A DNA stretch of 64,000 bases from Ascochyta rabiei (lineage: Eukaryota; Ascomycota; Dothideomycetes; Pleosporales; Didymellaceae), in the NCBI RefSeq assembly GCF_004011695.2, contig NC_082420.1, positions 1 to 64,000 of the forward strand. The letters run 5' to 3'. The notes below the pieces were generated by a model that was not told the DNA's origin, did no database searches, and saw only the letters and a list, made by a program, of their open reading frames with translations. Position numbers and translations under genes: made by a program. Of this stretch, positions 1 through 12,129 are shown piece after piece (within the stretch, counting starts at the first letter, position 1; the number at the start of each line of letters is the position of its first letter).

Positions 1-106
1 CCCTAACCCTAACCCTAACCCTAACCCTAACCCTAACCCTAACCCTAACCCTAACCCTAACCCTAACCCTAACCCTAACCCTAACCCTAACCCTAACCCT
101 AACCCT
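1..106. repeat. Telomere repeat array (CCCTAA)n
   Basis: About 17.7 uninterrupted copies of CCCTAA, the C-rich strand of the TTAGGG telomere, start at base 1 and end at base 106, where CTTCC breaks the period. The orientation (C-rich strand reading inward) is that of a left chromosome end, so the assembly appears to reach the true telomere. Confidence 0.98.
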
Positions 107-3100
107 CTTCCTACACTAAAACCCTAACACTTACTCTTACACTTTCTCTTCTTTACTCCTACTTTCTTTCTTCCTTCTTCTAACCCTTACTCTTACACCC
201 TCTCCTACTTCTAAACCCTCCCTCTTCCTTACCTTTACTTACACTTACTACTCCTTTTACACTCATCTCTACTCTTTCTCTTTTACCTCTACTCTTCTCT
301 TCTTTCTCTTCTTTTCTCTTACCCTACCCTCTTTCCATACACTAAAACCCTAAACCTTACTCTTACTTACACTCTCTTCTACTTTCACCTTAACCTCTTT
401 TTTTCTTACTCTTTCTTAACTCCTTCTTCTTAACTCTTTTTCTCTATCTTTTTCTTATCTCTTTTCTTTTTTACTCTTAACACTTACCTTCTCCTACCTA
501 CCTCTTTTTAACTCCTTACTCTCTTCTTCACCTTACACTTACCTTCTTTTTCCTTCTTTACAACTCTAAAACCTCCTTCCTTCTTTTTTTCTTTTCCTAC
601 TCTTTCCACTTACTTCTCTCTACTAACCTCTTTTCTAACACTAAAACCCTAACACTCTTCTTACTCTAAAACCCTAACCCTTTTCTCTACTACTACTACT
701 TCTACCTCTACTCCCTTTTTCCCTTTTCTTTTCTTTTCCTCTACTCTTTTCTATTCTTTCTTCTACTTTTCCTTCTATCCTTACTTCTCTTTCTACTACT
801 ACTTTTACTCTTACTTTCTTTTTCTTACTTTCTTCACACTCTACTTTACTTTTCTTCCCTCTCTTCTATTTTCACCTCCTTCTCTTCTACCCTTTTTTTC
901 CCCAACCCTTAAACTCCTCTAACTCTTCTTTCTAACTTAACCCTACCCCTTACCCTTACACTCTTCTTCTTTAACTCTCTTACTCTCTTTCTCCCTCACC
1001 CCTACATTTTCTCCCTCTTTTTCACCTTCACTTCTACTCTCTTCTTCTTAATTCTTCTTCTTAACTCTCCTTCTCTTTCTACTTTTTTACTCCTAACACT
1101 TACTTCCTTCTACTTACTTTTTTTTCACCTCTTACTTTCTTCTTTAACCTACACTCACCTTCTCCTTCTTTTTCTAAAACTTTACTACAAAACTCTCTTT
1201 CTTCTTTTTTCCTTTTCTCACCTTTCTTTTCCTCAACCTTTACCTACTCTTCCTACACCAAAACCCTAACACTTTTCCTACACTAAAACCCTAACCCTTT
1301 TACAATCTAAACTCCTTCTCTACTACTACCTCTTCTACTACTTCTACTACTTCTTTTCTCTTTTTACTTATTACCTCTACTTTCTTCTCCTTTTTCCTAC
1401 TTTCTTAACTCTTAAACACTACTTTTTCTTTAACTTATTCTACTTCTTCCTTCTCTTTCTTCTACTCTTTTCTACCACTTACTACATCTTTCTCTTTTCT
1501 TCTACTTTTACTTAAAACCCCAACCCTCTTCCTACACTAAAACCCTTATACTTACTCTTACACTCTTCTTTATTCTTACATTAAAACCTTTACACTTTCT
1601 CTTCCTTATCCCTACTTTCTTCCTTCTTCTAATCTTTACTCTCTACTTCTCTCCTTAACTCTTCCTCTTACACTCTACCCTCTCTTACTCTTAAATTCTT
1701 CTTTCCTCCTACTTTCTCTCCCTCACCCTTACCTTTACTTCTACTTATTTCTACTTTCACCCTCTTCTCTACTCTCTCTTTCCTACCTCTACTCTTCTCT
1801 TACACTTAAACCTTACTCCTTACTTTTACTTACACTCTTACCTCTACCTCTTCTCTTTCCACACTCTCTCCTACTTTAACCCTAACCTCTCTTCTTACAC
1901 TAAAACCCTAACCCTCTTTTTACTCTAAAACCCTAACCCTTACACTTATTCTCTCCTTCTTCCTTACTCTACTCTCTTCCTTACTTTACTCTTCTCTTTA
2001 TTCTACTCTCTCCTACTTCTTCTTCTCTTATCTTTTTCTTCCCTCTACTCTTCTACTCACAATACCTATTCTCTAATCCTTACTACTTTTCTCTATCCTT
2101 TCTACTTTTCTTATCCTTTCTACTTCCCTTATCCTTTCCTTTCCTTACTCTACTACTCCTAATCTTCTCTACTTTTAATAATCTTTCTTTAAACTACTAC
2201 TCTCTTTTCCTATTCTCCTTCTTCTCTCTTTTTTAAAACTTTAAATTTTACTCTTCTAACTTTTCTCCAAACCCTATCTCTCTTCTCACACTAAAACCTA
2301 ACTATTACTATTACTTTCTTCTCTACTTTCTCTCACTCTATTCCTTACCTTCTTCCTAACACATACACTTACTTTCTCACTTACCCTCTCTCTATCTTAC
2401 TTATTCTCTTTCTACCTTTCTCTTCTCTCTCTAATTTTTTACTCCTAATACTTACTCTCTTCTTCTTATCTTTTCTACTCATCTTTTCCACTTACTTTTC
2501 TCTACTACTCTCTTTTCTAACACCTTAACTTTCTTCCTTCTCTCTTTACACCTATATTTACTCTTTACTCTATCTTTTACTCTACTAACTTAATTTTTTT
2601 TTACTTTTCTCTCTAAAATTACACTTTCTTCCTATACTAATATTCCCACCTTTATCCTTACACCTTCTTTCTCTTACTCTTACTTCTTCTCCTACACTTA
2701 ACCCCTACTCTTCTCTTTTATTCTTACTCTCTTTCTTACAACTTACTTTCTTTATTTTTTAAAACCTTCTACTTTTATCTCTCTTTTTAACCTTCTTCTC
2801 TCTTCTTTTCTTTTATTTACACTACTTTTACTTCTTACCCTACTAACTTTTCTTTTCTAAACTTATACTCTCTTTCTATACTAACACCTACCTATTATTC
2901 TTACTCTCTTCTTAACCTACTTTACTCTCTTATCTTTCTTTCTTAAACATTATTTTCTTCTTAACTAACCTCTTTTAACTTCTTTTCCTTTTCTTCTACT
3001 TCTTTCTTCTATCCTTACCTCTTACTTTCTTTACTCTATTCTTATTCTTTCTACTTTTCTAAATTTTCTTCTTAATCTCTCTCTTCTTTCTATCTCTTAT

Positions 3101-3702
3101 CTCTTTCCCTAAACTCTTTATAAACTCTTTAAACATATACTCTCTACTTTTTACTTCTTTTTATACCTTTTCTCTTCTTTTCTCCTTATTTACTTCTTCC
3201 TTAACCTTTTTAAATTTCTAACAAACTACAACTTTCCTTTTTACTTTACTTTTTCCTTTCCTTCCTCTTTCTACACTTTTTCTCTTCAACCTTCTTTCTT
3301 TTCTCAACTTTTACTCTTTCTAATCTTTCTTTTCTTTTCACCTTCTATTTAACTACTCTTTTATTTCATACATCTTTTAATAAACTAACTTCTTCTTCTA
3401 CTTTCTTCTCTTCTTTTTAATTCTTTCTTTTCATCTTTCTCTATTTTCTACTCTTTTTTCTTCATTTACTATCTTTACATCTTAATCACTTTAAATATCT
3501 TTTCTAATACTTTTACACTCTCTCTTTATTAAATACTACATTTAACTATCTTTTCTATCCTACTAACACTCTTTTAACAATTTTTTACCTTTTTCTACTT
3601 CTCTTCTTACTTTATCCTCTCTACTATTCTCTTCTCTTAACAATTCTTTTATTTCTCTTTTCTTTCCTTTTCTTCTTTTATACATCTCTTAACCCTATCT
3701 CT
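107..3702. repeat. Subtelomeric tract without any G on the + strand
   Basis: Reading every line from 1 to 3702 I find only A, C and T; the first G is at 3703. The tract is mostly C/T with isolated A. Telomere-like motifs of the form ACACTAAAACCCTAAC recur near 111, 337, 638, 663, 1252, 1278, 1532, 1897 and 1921, with a weaker one near 2287, and none clear after that. The segments around 111 and 1521 resemble each other over about 35 bases. No gene is visible. Its opposite strand is C-free and purine/T-rich. Confidence 0.93.
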
Positions 3703-4722
3703 GCTACTTGCGCGCTGTTATACTGCTGCATGAACAACGCTACTCTAATTGCTACTACCATTGCGTTGCTGAAAAAAATTCGCCTTAAAACCGCTCTCTG
3801 TACCGCTTATCTATCTCTACAACTGCCTCTTCACTCTTGTGTAACACTTAACGGGCCTACCGCCCACCCACTTTCTCTTCTTCACCCTGCTTACCTGCTA
3901 CTCTTCTCTATCCCGCTTCACGGTCTTAAACACCTCCCCTCCTTCACTCTTAACCGCATCGCTCCGGGGGCACATCCACGGGCCCCCCCGCCCAACCCTC
4001 TACCCCCCTCTCCCGTGATACCTTATCACAGGCCCACCGCCCACCCTTATTCTACTCTCTTCTCTCCTTCATCCTTTGCTCGTGATGCCTTATCACGGCC
4101 CCACCCACCTCCCCTCTTTCTCCTTTACCCTCTACCGCCCTGCCCAACTGCTTTGTAACACCTGACGGGCCCTCCGCCCGCCCCTCTCTCACGCACTACG
4201 GCATCTACAGGTTCAGGAATGCCTTTCTAGGCTGCGGCACCACAATCGGATTTGCCAAACTTCCCCTAACTACTGTTCTATCTTGTGACAATACTATGTA
4301 AACGCCCAAAACACCTTGCTCCACGTCATTTTTATCCCGTTCTATCTTTCTAATCCACCTGATACCCTGTTCAAATGCCCTTTCCCTCTACCATTTATTC
4401 TTATACCCGATTTACAAAGCAACTAACCCTGCCTAATCTAAATTCGCGCGATTAACGCGATTGACGCCCTCTTGCACGAACAACTTCTTGTACCTCTCCT
4501 ATCCACCATCCTGCTGGCTCTTCTACCTATTGCGCATGTCTTTCTTAACTACTCTACTATCTATCCAAATTTACTTTGTCCTGACTCTCACTTTCTTCAA
4601 TACGCACGGCTGCTTTCGGATAGGGACTTACTTGGTTTGGTCTGCTCTCTCCGGATTGTGGGCTCTTCCTGGATCGGGGGCTCTTCTTAAATGATTGGCT
4701 CTTACTACTTGGGGGCACTGAT
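3703..4722. other. Subtelomeric transition sequence, no supported gene
   Basis: Base composition becomes normal abruptly at 3703. Several short open frames exist, but none has protein-like composition or a recognisable domain. Two near-identical interrupted inverted repeats of 15 bases, GTGATACCTTATCAC at 4015-4029 and GTGATGCCTTATCAC at 4082-4096, sit in similar C-rich surroundings with CCCACCGCCCACCC-like blocks. This suggests a degenerate subtelomeric repeat unit. Confidence 0.5.
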
Positions 4723-5320
4723 GTGGACTCCCTTGGCTTGCAGGGACCACTTTCGGGCCACTTTGGGGGACTACTTTCGGACCACTTAGGGTGGCGCACT
4801 ACTTGGCGCGCTACTTGGGGAACCACGTGGGGAACTACTTGGGAACCACTTGGATTGGGGGACCCACTCGGGTTGGACGTGCCACTCAGGTGGGGCAACC
4901 ACTTGGGTTGACGCACTACTTGTGGAACTACTCGGGGAACCACGCGGGTTTGTGCTAACTACGCGGCTTGATGCTGACCATGTGACTATGTGGATTGATG
5001 CTTACTGCGCGGTTGATGCTTACTAGCGGGTTAAGGTTAAGCTGACTATGCAGGTGGTGCTGACTACGTGGATTGGGGATCCGCATGGGTTGGGGGCTTC
5101 ACTTGTCGGGGCTCTACTTGGGTTGGGGGCTCTACTTGGTCGGGGGCTCTACTTGGGTTGGGGGATCCGCATGGGTTAGGGGCTCTACTTGGGTTGGGGG
5201 TTCTACTTGAGTTGGGGATCCGCATGGTTGGGGGCTCTACTTAGGTTAGGGGCTCTACTTGGGTTGGCGGGTATTACTCAGGTTGGCGGGTATCACTCGG
5301 GTTGTGGGGACTACTTTGGT
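4723..5320. repeat. G-rich subtelomeric minisatellites
   Basis: Two adjoining degenerate tandem arrays. From about 4730 to 4930 the unit is roughly 12 bp, variants of ACTACTTGGGGA / ACCACTTGGGGA. From about 5060 to 5310 the unit is about 20-25 bp, variants of GGGGCTCTACTTGGGTTG with interspersed GGGGATCCGCATGGGTT. The + strand is G/T-rich here, the reverse of the neighbouring C/T-rich G-free tract. Open frames crossing it are repeat translations, not genes. Confidence 0.8.
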
Positions 5321-5498
5321 CGGTGGCCCTTCTCTGGGTGTTTCTTTCTACGTCTCTGAAGTGTCTGTGTTGCTATTTGGCTGTTTTGCACTTTCTGACT
5401 TGTGATCACCGTGCAGTCGCAAGTCAGCCTACAGCACGTTTCTCCTGACTTCTCCTGACCTAAGGTTTCGGGTTACGGTTATATCAAACACATTCTTT

Positions 5499-8400
5499 CT
5501 AGTCTGCTAAATACGACTGCACATGCCCCTCCTCCCAAGCATATAGGAAACGACACATCTGGCTCGCGTCTCTCTGGCCCATCTTGATCTTTAATCCGAG
5601 CCACTTGTAAAGCCGGAGCTCATCGCTACGTGCACAATCGCGGCGTCTTGCATCTGCTGCTCCAGCCATGGCGTGCACATCAGTGGCTGGCAGGCAAGCA
5701 GCGCAGCTACTGCTCTCTGGAGCACTCTATCGTACTGGCAAGGCACATGCATCCCTTATGTCTTAAACGCACCCTGTATGCTTGTTTCCTCCCACTTGTT
5801 GCAGATGGCTTGGGGCGCCCAGCAGTAAAAACACCGCGCATACTTCTCCTACTTCACTTAGTGCATAGATTTCACCTTAGACTCCATTAATATCATCTGC
5901 GCTCCGCTGGCCTTTGAACAGTCCTTCCAGTCGTGGCGCGCCGGGTCAGCCTGAGTGGCTATGCAGATGGCGCACGCATTGCTCCAGCGCTGGAAGTGCT
6001 GCTCTAGCCGCTCCAGGTCATATACTTTTTGTTCCGTCCTTCGCTATTGCTAGATCTTAACCCTCTGCTCTTTAACGACTATAGCTCGCTCTATACATCT
6101 GCGCTGCTCCTCTGCTGCCACCGCCGCGGTGTCGGCCTGCGTCTCCTCTGGCTCTTCCTGCTCTTCTTCGACGGCTTGTTGCTTGGTACTACCGGGGTGT
6201 CGCTCGCATAGATCACACTTCGACTCTCCTATCTTGCATTGCTGCCTGTTCTGTCTGCCGTCCATGTGCTTGTCTATCGCGATTCGCCGACAGGATTCGA
6301 CTGTCATGAACTCCTTTGCAGGTCGCTCCAGCTTGTAGCCAAGCGCCTTCTCTACCCTCCCCTCTTTTGTTACATAGCACGCTCTTATAACAATAGACTT
6401 GCTGTCAAGCCCCGTTTGTCCCGCCCGGCGCTCTCTTGCACATATTGGAGCAGCAGGGGACACATGGCAACGTGGATCACCACCCGGACGCCTGCAGCGT
6501 CGAGCCTAAGACCTAGCATGTTCGTGGCTGTACAAAGCTTCTCTATGCCTAGGGTGAAGCTTCGCACTATGCGTGCCTTTTCCTCGTCTGAGCCCATCTG
6601 ACGGTAGTATGCAGAGCACTGCAGAAGCTTCGCAAGCCGTTTCGTCTCGTCCACAGTTGGACAATAGACGATGATCTGCGCCTTGGGTCCGTACCTACTC
6701 CTCTTCGCAGCCACAAGCTTAATAAGTACTTTTTCTAGCGTGCCACGTGTGTACTCTAGCACCTGGTACGCAATGTTTGTTCGCGTGGTGCGTTCATCGC
6801 AGCATATGGTTACGGTCTGGGCATCAAGCCCTGCAGTGTGCAAGAAGGCAGGCTGCAGCGTGGGCGGCAAGGTTGCAGTCAGGTAGACAACCTGTGTGCC
6901 CTTCTCCGTCATCTCCACCATCTTGAGGAGGTCTGGCCGCCAGTCCTGTGTCGACTCCAGCAGCACGTGGCACTCGTCTATCACGATACGATCTAGCTGA
7001 TGGAGCATGCGCTTTTCGTTAATGAACCTGCCGAACGCCTTCGTGACTGCGCTCTTAGGCGTCACCAGCACAATACGAGCCCAGTACGGCGGTCTTCTTC
7101 CATCCCACTTCGCGCAGGGGATGCCGAGCTGGTCGCAGCGATCTTGCAGATCGTCTCGCAAGGCATTCAACGGAGCCACGACCACGGAGACGCCGCCTGG
7201 CGAGACGGACGCGGGCAGCATGAACAGCATACTCTTGCCGGTGCCGGTAGCCATAACAACTAGCACGCGCAGCCGTCGCTGCATCACAGCCTCGAGGCTT
7301 TCTTCTTGCTTGCCACGATACTCGGCGTCCGGCCGTCCAGCGAGTCGCCTGAACTCTGCCTTGAGGTCCACCATCGCGAGCGACGACCAGCGCTGGAGCG
7401 CCTGCTTCTCTTGCTGCGCTACCATCTCCGCGCGAACACCGGGGTGCATGCGGCCGTCCTCCCAGGCAGATGCAAACTCCAGCACGCGATGCCAGTCCAT
7501 GCTCACCCGCCGGAACTCCTCCCGCTCAGCCATGGTCTGAAAGGGAGACTCCATCATGGAGCGGCCGTAGTTGCCCTCCTCTGTTTTAAGGCTGTGGCCG
7601 GACTGCAACGCTTGCGCGTTGCTCTTCGCCGGCGCTTTGTTCCAGTAGAGCACTTCCAACCAGTCGCGTGCTTGTCCATCTCTTGCCAGCTCTCAGTGGA
7701 TGGCTGGGTAGGCATGCCGCCAGGCGCGGGTGCCGAGAGCGGTGTTCATGTACTGAAAGGTCTGCTCGCGCAGGACACAGCGTATGCGATCGGTGCCCCA
7801 GTACCCGTCTGGGTTAGCGGATCGTGCCTTCTCACGGTCGGCTTCGCCGTACTCGTCTCTGTTGTCGCTCTCTTCGCTATCGCTCTCGTCGCCCCACTGC
7901 TCCTCCGGCTCTGGCTCCCAGATGAAAGCGGTAGGGCGGGCAACGCCATTGTGCAGCATCTGGAGATCATCTATGAACGGTCGACCGAGCCTGAGGAAGT
8001 ACACCACCAGCTCACCCACCTCCTGGGGAACATAGCGGTGGATTGTCTTAACACGCTTGCTAAAGCTATACCCCTTGTGGTACGTAGTAGTGAAGGATAC
8101 CAGGCCACCCTCTACAAACACCCCCTGATACCCCACCCCGTCTGCACTGTTCTCGCACTGTATCGAGGTAATCTCTGTCCCGCGACCAGGCCCGCCGCCA
8201 GACATGTAAACAAGCGTGAAGAGGCCTTCTTTAAACCGACGCACTCCTTTCATGTACCTAGCTACAGCGTTATTGCGCCATAGCGTCCGTTCCGGCCGTT
8301 GTGTGCTATCTATCCCACGAATGAATCTCTCCCTTAGCGGAGCCTCGTCCAACACCCGGTCTAGAAGCCAGTCTTGCCATCTATCTAGCTGGTTGTCAGG

Positions 8401-10143
8401 GTGCTTCAGAAAGCTCCAGCCCGTAGCCAGCTCGGCTGGCTGATCGACGAGTTTGTCCACAGACACCTCTGGAAGCGGGGTAGTCCCAGGTCGCACGCAA
8501 CCCCTTTCGTCTAGATCCAAGAGTAGGACGTCCTTAAATAGCTGCAACCGCACCGTCTCGCAGAGTCCCTTTACCATCGACCGGAGATCGGCTAGCAAAA
8601 AGCTCTGCTTGTCAATGAGAAGCCGATCTCCATCCCACGACACGATACCGGGAGTATTACGTCGCTTTGCCTGTGTTCTAGCTAGCGTACGCAAGCGGAG
8701 CATTCGATTCATAGGACTGGGTGTGCCTTTGAAGTTGGACAGCGTCATAAACCGTTTAGACATGTCTTTAACTAGCTCATACGCAGTAGGTGCTGTACAA
8801 GGGTCTTTCTGAAGCGCTTTATCTCGCTGGCAGCGGGCATGATGCACTACGAGCGCTTTCGAGGTAGTGATCAAAGCAGACAGCGTTGGCGAGAACTCGT
8901 GCGCCGGAACCCACCCACCGCCATGGTGATCAGGCTTGAGGCCGAGGACAGCCACTCCGCTCAGCAGTGCGCTCTCGTGCTTGTCGCCAGTCAGGCTGTG
9001 GTTGAGCAAGGCGATCCAAAAGCGCAGGCATCGCTCTTCCAGTTTCTCTTTCTTCGCAGCGTCGTCTGAGCGGGCTATTTGCTGGAGTGACACTAAGAGG
9101 GCGTCTTGCGTGCTGGTAAGTTTGTATGGCGGCCGCTCGACCTGGTCATATATGCGCCACAGGTAGCAGAGGATGCTTACCAGCTTCTGGCTGTACTTCT
9201 TGATCGTACCGACTCGATGCCTAGCGTAGAAGGGCCGCTCGTTCGATTCTGCGCCTGCCTCACGTCGCTCGATAATCTCCAGTGCGAGTCTGCCAACAAC
9301 CTCAGCTTGGCTGCTATTGAACGCTTTTTGTATCAGCCGCTCTATAGCTTTGCAAACATCGCGTAAGCCCGTGTTGTCAAACGCCACTTCTTCCTTCCCA
9401 CGCGCGTCTACCTCCCCACCAGCTAGCTGTTTAGCGCGCAGAAGTGCCGCCCTTGGGATACCTTGTAGGTGCGGGACCCATTCTGTGAGCTCTAGCCACG
9501 GATCAGCCTGCGAACGGATGCCCTCTTTAATCTTATCCTGCGCTGCTGCTGCCTCACGCTCTTCTCGCTGATGCTGGCGATCTGCCTTCACTCTCTGGGA
9601 GATGTCTGCTAGAGTCGCAGCTCCAACGCTCGTCTCGACTGCAACATACGCCGGCCAGCCAACAGCTCTGAACAAGCGCTGGCAGGATTGGCTGTCTCGC
9701 CATACTCGGTTGCGCGAGTGCTTGCTCTTTTGCCTCATATCTCCCCCTCGCTTTTGTTCGTTCACCTAGCCATGCTTATCCTTACAATGTTTCTGCATGC
9801 CCTGCAGCGAGATGCAGGTATACCAACAACGCTCCGACAAGCATACCAGCCCGTCTTCTCGGCTTTTTAGACCAAAGACGGGCTCCTTAGCCGGCCTTGG
9901 TACACGCACGTCTCCTAGACTCCACGCAAGGTTTGGTAGCGCGCGTACAGCTGCCGCCAGGCTCTTGCGCGTAGCGACTGTGACCTTGGGATGGCGCTCT
10001 TTGAGGTGCGTAACGATCTGCGCTGGTGGAATAGCGGTGGCACATGGTTTACAAACTACGACTCGAAGTTCAGGCTGGTGTTTAAACAGCTGCGCAAATA
10101 GTTCTATAGTGTAAGGAGCAGAAGGGACATAAGTGGGCGCTAT
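5499..10143 (-). pseudogene. Telomere-linked RecQ-family helicase (TLH), inactivated
   Basis: RecQ-type DEAD/DExH helicases of this kind sit next to telomeres in many fungi. Reading leftward, the product has four parts. First is a DUF3505/OrsD-like Cys/His zinc segment (10140-9770, with CKPC and a C2H2-like end). Next is a long conserved middle region with SGGGPGRGTE (9765-7693). Then come the helicase motifs ATGTGKS (Walker A, about 7251-7231), IDECH and TATLPP. Last is a Cys-rich C-terminus with CAIC and CFYCWAPQAIC, ending at TAG 5499-5501. All three reading frames are used. In-frame stops lie at 9766 (TAG for expected TGG), 7693 (TGA), 6050, 6044, 5858, 5849 and 5756, and frame changes near 6440 (inside motif VI, QESGRAGR) and near 5610. 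The expected start is ATA at 10141-10143. The stops fit C:G to T:A change. Full length would be about 1,545 codons, usual for TLH. The domain calls are recognition; loss of function is inferred. Confidence 0.9.
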
Positions 10144-10404
10144 GCAACACGTCCGTTAGCCTAGTGTTTGCTATCCCCCAGCATATTGATCGACAGACTG
10201 TGTATCAATCTTGCTTTTGGTTTGATTGCGCTCCCAGCTCTGCTAACGCTGGTTGGTGAGGGCGTCGTGGTACATCCGTGCGCGGCCTGACTTTCGGTGC
10301 CGCGGTGTGACCGCGTCAGAACCTTAACAACACCCAACCCCCTTTCCGCACAACCTTTGTCTGAACTTCTGCTTGCAACCTCATTTGCAGTACATAAGTT
10401 GATA

Positions 10405-12129
10405 ATGCACTGGTTAGCAGCATTAGACAGCGCCGCAGAGCGGTTTGATGGCGGTCGTCGGAGCTTTCCTCTGGCCAGCGAAGCTGACTTTGTTCGCAAC
10501 TACGCGTACGAGCCGCCGAATGAGGACTACAAGAAGCTCTTCTTCTGCCGAGCGACCATCTCACGCTCGCAGCGTGATCCAGGTGCTCGTCCGCACAGCG
10601 CAGGATGGCTGATCCCCACCCGTGACGATGCCAGCGTCTGCAAGCCCGTCTTCATTGCCTACTCCGTCTTGTCAGCGATCTGGCTTCTGCGCGAGACGCT
10701 CGCCGACGACGTCCTGCCTGACAATATCTGGGATCGTCTGGTCTGCGCGGCCGAGTCGCTTGCGGAGGACGGGATGGAAGAGCCGCCGTCTGCGCAGAAG
10801 CCCTTTGCTTCCCCTTCACAACAGGCCTCTGCTCCACCCCCGCAACAAAAGAAGCGGCCACACCTATCTGCGCCGGCCCCTACACCAAAGCGCGCTTGAA
10901 CAACCACCAATAAGACACATCCAGCCAGCCCTCAGCTGTCACAGCCTAGCGAACTGGATGAGCAGCTGAAAGACTCCCCTCTGCACATCACTACTATCTC
11001 CAACAACAACCGCTGTGCGGAGCAAAAACGCAGCAGGACACTCGCCACTTCGCGTGCGAAGAAGCGGCTTGCCCTTGGTCTGGTAGCACCTGGCGACAAG
11101 GCTCCTCTTCTAGAGCAGGCTGCCTACACCTCTATTGTGCAAAAGGACAAGTCCGTCGTTGCCTGGATCATTAAGCAGCCAGTCTCTGATGATACGGACT
11201 TCTACAGCTCCACCTAAACTCCCTACCTCACGGCCTGCACCCTTCTAGAGAAAGCGCGCGTGCTTGGAAACCAGTCCTCTCGGTACCACGCTGCCCAGTT
11301 CCTGCAGGCTTGGCGAGAACGTGGCTCACCCTTCAGAGGTAGCGGCGAGCTCGCTGGCAGCCAGAGCAGGACCGGTGCGGGAGCTAAGCGCTTGCAGCTG
11401 CTGAGTGTGCGCAACGATGCTGACAGGGATTTCTGCTTTGCCTGGAACATGTGCACACGTTACGAAGCAGAGCTAGCAGCTGTCTATATCGAGTCTTGAT
11501 GGGCGTCAGCTCTCCTAGGTCAAGCATACTCTAACAAGATAGCGCAGATCCAGCATAACAACTTTGTATCTAGCAATAACAGGACGCGAAATCAATACAG
11601 AAAGGGACAGATCTGCACAGAGGCAGTTGCAGCGCTAGTAGAGTTAGTTAGTCCCAACGCTACTAAGAAGGACAAGCAGGTGTTTAGACGACGGTTAGGC
11701 CAAGCCATGCGCTAGTACTCCATTAGTCAGGAGCTAGGCTGGGGCATTCTGACCCTGATACCACACGACGAGATTACGAATTGCTGGATAGAACGCACCT
11801 TCTGTGTAGGCCAGCTGCATGTCTGGATTAAGCTACTTAAGAAGGAGTGTCCAGACATTTGTGCAGCTAGCAAGGCACTTAAGAACTGGTTAGGGCCAGA
11901 GGGAATTGCTGGCGGGCCCATCAACGAGAAGAAAACGCTAAGCATTGAGGCGGAGGCGCCAGCAACCATCTACGAGGTGGAAGAGATTTAAGACAGCGAA
12001 GACGACGAAACTGACAACAGCGTTAACGACAGCACCAGAGAGCAAAGTCATGCTTCGCTGAAGAGTCCTACGCCAGCTCCGCGGTTGCGTCAGCTAACTT
12101 TGCTTGAATTGTTCCATCCTGTAGAGTAG
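10405..12129 (+). pseudogene. Unrecognised 574-codon frame divergent from the TLH, broken by five stops
   Basis: From ATG 10405 one reading frame runs without any frame change to TAG 12127-12129, interrupted only by TGA 10897, TAA 11215, TGA 11497, TAG 11713 and TAA 11989. Codon-like composition persists through every interval. Each stop is one C-to-T step from CGA, CAA or CAG, so point mutation rather than indels silenced it. The first block (about 164 residues) has a hydrophobic/aromatic half and a Pro/Gln/Lys-rich tail. Later blocks are basic with Trp and paired Cys (ERTFCVGQLHVWIKLLKKEC), followed by an acidic region. The last residues, RQLTLLELFHP, loosely resemble a PCNA-binding (PIP) box. 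I do not recognise the family. It starts only 260 bp from the TLH start, head to head, suggesting a shared promoter and a linked role at chromosome ends. Confidence 0.7.

Noticed and set aside
3730..4158. 142-residue open frame next to the G-free tract
   Set aside because: Pro/Leu/His-rich translation of C-rich repeats, no domain, no codon bias; an artefact of low G content.
4557..4943. Minus-strand frame rich in PKW and VVPQVV repeats
   Set aside because: It is the translation of the 12-bp minisatellite and has no independent support.
7306..8283. 325-residue + strand frame opposite the TLH
   Set aside because: It overlaps the well-supported helicase gene on the other strand and has no recognisable motif; a mirror frame.
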